Source of the DNA: Lentzea cavernae
GTDB lineage: Bacteria; Actinomycetota; Actinomycetes; Mycobacteriales; Pseudonocardiaceae
Length of the DNA stretch: 64,000 bases
Assembly: GCF_014653695.1 (NCBI RefSeq)
Contig: NZ_BNAR01000016.1
Span: 103,931 to 167,930 of the forward strand
Direction: 5' to 3'
Shown here: piece after piece, positions 61,665-64,000 of the stretch
How positions within the stretch are numbered: position 1 is the stretch's first letter
Layout: the number at the start of each line of letters is the position of its first letter
Position numbers and translations under genes: made by a program
Notes under the pieces: generated by a model
The model's input: only the letters and a program-made list of their open reading frames with translations
The model's database searches: none
Told to the model about the DNA's origin: nothing

Positions 61665-62572
61665 TGTCCGAACCTGCGCCCAAAGGGCGCGGGTTGACGA
61701 TTCTCTTCGAGTTGGAAGATCTCGCACGCACGCGTTTCGCGCCGGCCCCGTTGCCGATGTACGAACTGGTGTTCACGATGCACGGCGGCAAGTGGGACCG
61801 CCTGCTGCTTCCCCACCTCCGCCCGCTCGCCGAACTGGTCAGGCCCGGCCGGTTCATCCCCGACTTCTTCAACTCCGCCCGGCCCGACTTCGACGACGCC
61901 GTGCGCCAGGTGCTCGAGGTGCCCTCGCCGAGGGTGCGCGACCAGATCGCGAGCATGCTCGGCACGACGTCGCCGTGGCTGAGGTCGTTCGCGGCCGGCA
62001 CCCCGACCTCGCGCCACGACCTGCACGTGGCCCTGAACTCCGGTTTCCGCGACCTGCTCGGCCCGAACTGGTCGCAGACGCGCCAGGCGTTCGACGCCGA
62101 GGTGCGGCTCCGGTCGTCCCACGTGGCGACGCGCGGCCTGGGCGACCTGCTCGGCAAGCTGCACCCGTCGATCTCCTGGACCTCACCGGCTCTGCACGTC
62201 GAGCTGGGCTGGGACACCGAGATCTCGTTGCGCGGCACCGGAATGCTGCTCGTGCCGGTGCTCAACGGCCTGACCCGCCCGGCCGTGTCGATGTTCGCCG
62301 AACCGCAGCCCCTGCTCTTCTACCCGGTCACGGCACCTCAGCCGAGCGGCGCCAGCCTCGAACCCGCCCTGGGCCGCACCCGGACCCTGGTGCTGCGCGC
62401 GCTCACCTCCGAACGCACCACCACCGAACTCGCCAAGCACGTGGGCATCAGCCTGCCCACGGCATCGCAACACGCGACGGCCCTGCGCACAGCGGGCTTC
62501 GTGTCCACCCACCGCAACGGCAGGTCGGTCCGCCACCGCCTGACCCGGCGCGGCTGGGAACTGCTGAACTAG
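61652..62572 (+). CDS. ArsR-like winged-helix regulator
   Basis: A 306-residue protein. The last 65 residues are a winged helix (RTLVLRALTSERTTTELAKH, ISLPTASQHATALRTAGFV, RNGRSVRHRLTRRG) of ArsR type. The N-terminal 230 residues form a mixed domain seen in larger actinobacterial ArsR proteins (DUF5937-like by recollection). GGGGGAAG precedes the ATG at 61652. It carries no obvious metal-binding Cys cluster. It is a candidate regulator of the terpene operon or of the TPR gene that follows after 10 bases. Confidence 0.82.
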   Translation: MPIVMSEPAPKGRGLTILFELEDLARTRFAPAPLPMYELVFTMHGGKWDRLLLPHLRPLAELVRPGRFIPDFFNSARPDFDDAVRQVLEVPSPRVRDQIASMLGTTSPWLRSFAAGTPTSRHDLHVALNSGFRDLLGPNWSQTRQAFDAEVRLRSSHVATRGLGDLLGKLHPSISWTSPALHVELGWDTEISLRGTGMLLVPVLNGLTRPAVSMFAEPQPLLFYPVTAPQPSGASLEPALGRTRTLVLRALTSERTTTELAKHVGISLPTASQHATALRTAGFVSTHRNGRSVRHRLTRRGWELLN

Positions 62573-62582
62573 GGAGGCTGGC

Positions 62583-63863
62583 ATGACCGCGATGCCGCGG
62601 TACCGCACCGACCCGAGTCCCCGAGCGCTGGCCGTGCGCCTGCGCGCCCTGCTCACCGCACAGGTGCCCGTCACCTGCCGCGTCTACGCCGGCCTGTCCG
62701 CCCCGTCCCCGGACTCCGCCCTGCACGCCCGCGTCACCCACGCCATGGCCCGCGCGTTCGTCGCCGGTTCGGCGGTGCCCCGCTTCGAGCCGCCACCGTC
62801 CGCCCACCTGCGCCTGCTCACGGCTGCGAGCTGGGGCCGCCTCGACGGAGTCGGCCCCGAGATGACGACCTTCCCCGTCGACCTGGCCTCAGAGCTGTGG
62901 TGGCGCGTCCACGAACGAACACTCGGCACCCTGCACACCGCGGACCGCCGCGTGGCCTGCGACCTGTTGCTGCGCCTGGGATATCCCCAGCGCGCGGCCG
63001 CGGCGATCGGCCTGACCGTGATCGACCCGCGCAACCACGTCCTCTCACCCGACCTCGCCCTCGAACAGCTCGCCGTCCTCCGCTGCCACCTCCCGTCCTC
63101 CGCCGTGGAGGCGATGGCGTTGCGCGGCGCCAGATCCGGCCTCCCGCCCTCGACGCGCCGCGACCTGGCGCTGTTCGTGGTGTTCCGCAACGCCGCACGC
63201 GGCGCCGACTCCACCTCCCTGCAGGCCGCCGCCGCACTGGCCGTGAAGGCGTCGTCCGAGCTGCCGCAGAACGGGTTCGCCGGGATGCTGCACCGGGCAC
63301 GCCTGCACCGGGCGATCGCCGTGGTCCCGTTCGTGCGCCACGACATCGCCGAGGCCCACCGGCTCCTGGGGCGTGCGCTGGAGTCGCTGACCTCGATCAC
63401 GCCCGAGGGTGAGATGGATCGGCTGGCTTGGGCGGACGAGGCCTACGCCCTGTACTCCTTCCTGGTGCGGACGCACCTGTCCGTCGGGCTGGGGCAGCGG
63501 GCCTTGGGGTACGCGGACGAGCTGGTCGAGCTCAGTCCGGGGGATGACCGGACTTGGGCGTTGCAGGGTGACGCGCTGGCCGCTTGCGGGTCGTTGGACG
63601 CCGCTCTGGAGGCCTATGGCCGTGGGATCGCGCTCGGTGGGTGGGGTGCTGCTCGGGCGGCTTACCTGCGGGGGTTCGTGCTGGAACGGCTCGGGCGGGT
63701 GGCCGAGGCCGCTGAGGAGTACGTGCTGTCGCAGCGGATCGACCCGACCTCGTCGGTGGTGGCAGGGGACGTGCCGGGTGGTGGTGATGGTGGCGGGGCT
63801 GCCGCTGGGCGTCAGGGCGCTGGGCGCCGCCCTGCGGCGGTGCGTGCGGTGCGGGTGCGCTGA
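62583..63863 (+). CDS. TPR-containing protein
   Basis: A 426-residue helical protein. TPR-like helix pairs are clearest near the C-terminus (DRTWALQGDALAACGSLDAA, YLRGFVLERLGRVAEAAEEY). The final 35 residues are low-complexity Gly/Arg/Ala and might come from a frame disturbance or be native. GGGAGG lies upstream and the ArsR-like stop is 10 bases away, so the two are co-transcribed. Probable protein-protein interaction module; function unknown. Confidence 0.7.
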   Translation: MTAMPRYRTDPSPRALAVRLRALLTAQVPVTCRVYAGLSAPSPDSALHARVTHAMARAFVAGSAVPRFEPPPSAHLRLLTAASWGRLDGVGPEMTTFPVDLASELWWRVHERTLGTLHTADRRVACDLLLRLGYPQRAAAAIGLTVIDPRNHVLSPDLALEQLAVLRCHLPSSAVEAMALRGARSGLPPSTRRDLALFVVFRNAARGADSTSLQAAAALAVKASSELPQNGFAGMLHRARLHRAIAVVPFVRHDIAEAHRLLGRALESLTSITPEGEMDRLAWADEAYALYSFLVRTHLSVGLGQRALGYADELVELSPGDDRTWALQGDALAACGSLDAALEAYGRGIALGGWGAARAAYLRGFVLERLGRVAEAAEEYVLSQRIDPTSSVVAGDVPGGGDGGGAAAGRQGAGRRPAAVRAVRVR

Positions 63864-63868
63864 GTCGG

Positions 63869-63910
63869 GGATTCGCTCCGCCTCGCACGACCCGGCCACA
63901 CGTCGAATCC
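63869..63910 (+). terminator. Possible hairpin after the TPR gene
   Basis: GGATTCG (63869-63875) and CGAATCC (63904-63910) can pair over 7 bp with a long loop, shortly after the stop. Weak; the remaining bases to the window end hold no gene. Confidence 0.25.
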
Positions 63911-64000
63911 GAGGTTCTCACCGTGCCTTGGCCATCACCGGCGACCTCGGGTGCGCTGAGTGCGGGCTTCTGCTGAGGCTTGCTCGACACGAGTCCGGGT

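Noticed and set aside
1..64000. Search for tRNA, rRNA, CRISPR arrays, transposases and integrases
   Set aside because: No candidate sequence or protein motif was seen; a tRNA covariance search was not possible by eye.

Overview
The window is high-GC, GTG-rich, tightly packed actinomycete DNA. The gene content (type VII/ESX secretion, SARP regulators with fused ATPases, LuxR families, a bacterial terpene operon) suggests a filamentous actinobacterium, perhaps of the Pseudonocardiales. The order is inferred from gene style only. I found no rRNA, tRNA, CRISPR array, transposase or integrase.

1-28.5 kb is a type VII secretion (ESX) locus. It holds the 3' part of a mycosin protease gene (mycP), eccC on the opposite strand, then eccD and eccB. 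After these comes a rightward run of small WXG100-like proteins, larger WXG-type proteins (one with about 14 helical repeats), a YbaB-like protein and a 4218-residue giant. The giant has a WXG-like N-terminus with a hydrophobic segment, two HExxH metallopeptidase-type motifs far apart, and C-terminal His/Cys modules that look caspase-like. Two small genes are coupled to it by GTGA overlaps; the second resembles type VII secretion-associated proteins. No eccE or eccA is visible.

28.5-53.2 kb is crowded with regulators: three short LuxR-type regulators with degenerate receivers, two very large SARP-AAA ATPase regulators, two TPR-LuxR proteins, one large ATPase-LuxR protein and an OmpR-type regulator lacking its phospho-acceptor Asp. 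Embedded among them, on the minus strand, is a second giant (2270 residues). Its N-terminal module is nearly identical to that of the first giant but its body differs. The two N-terminal modules form inverted repeats about 33 kb apart. I infer that the two giants are modular ESX-exported effectors and that at least some of the regulators control them.

53.4-64 kb begins with a hypothetical gene and an S-adenosylmethionine methyltransferase-like gene. It then holds a compact terpene operon of cytochrome P450, class I terpene synthase, GGPP-type polyprenyl synthase and an NDH-2-like flavoprotein. Two paralogous genes of unknown function bracket this operon. An ArsR-like regulator and a TPR protein close the window.
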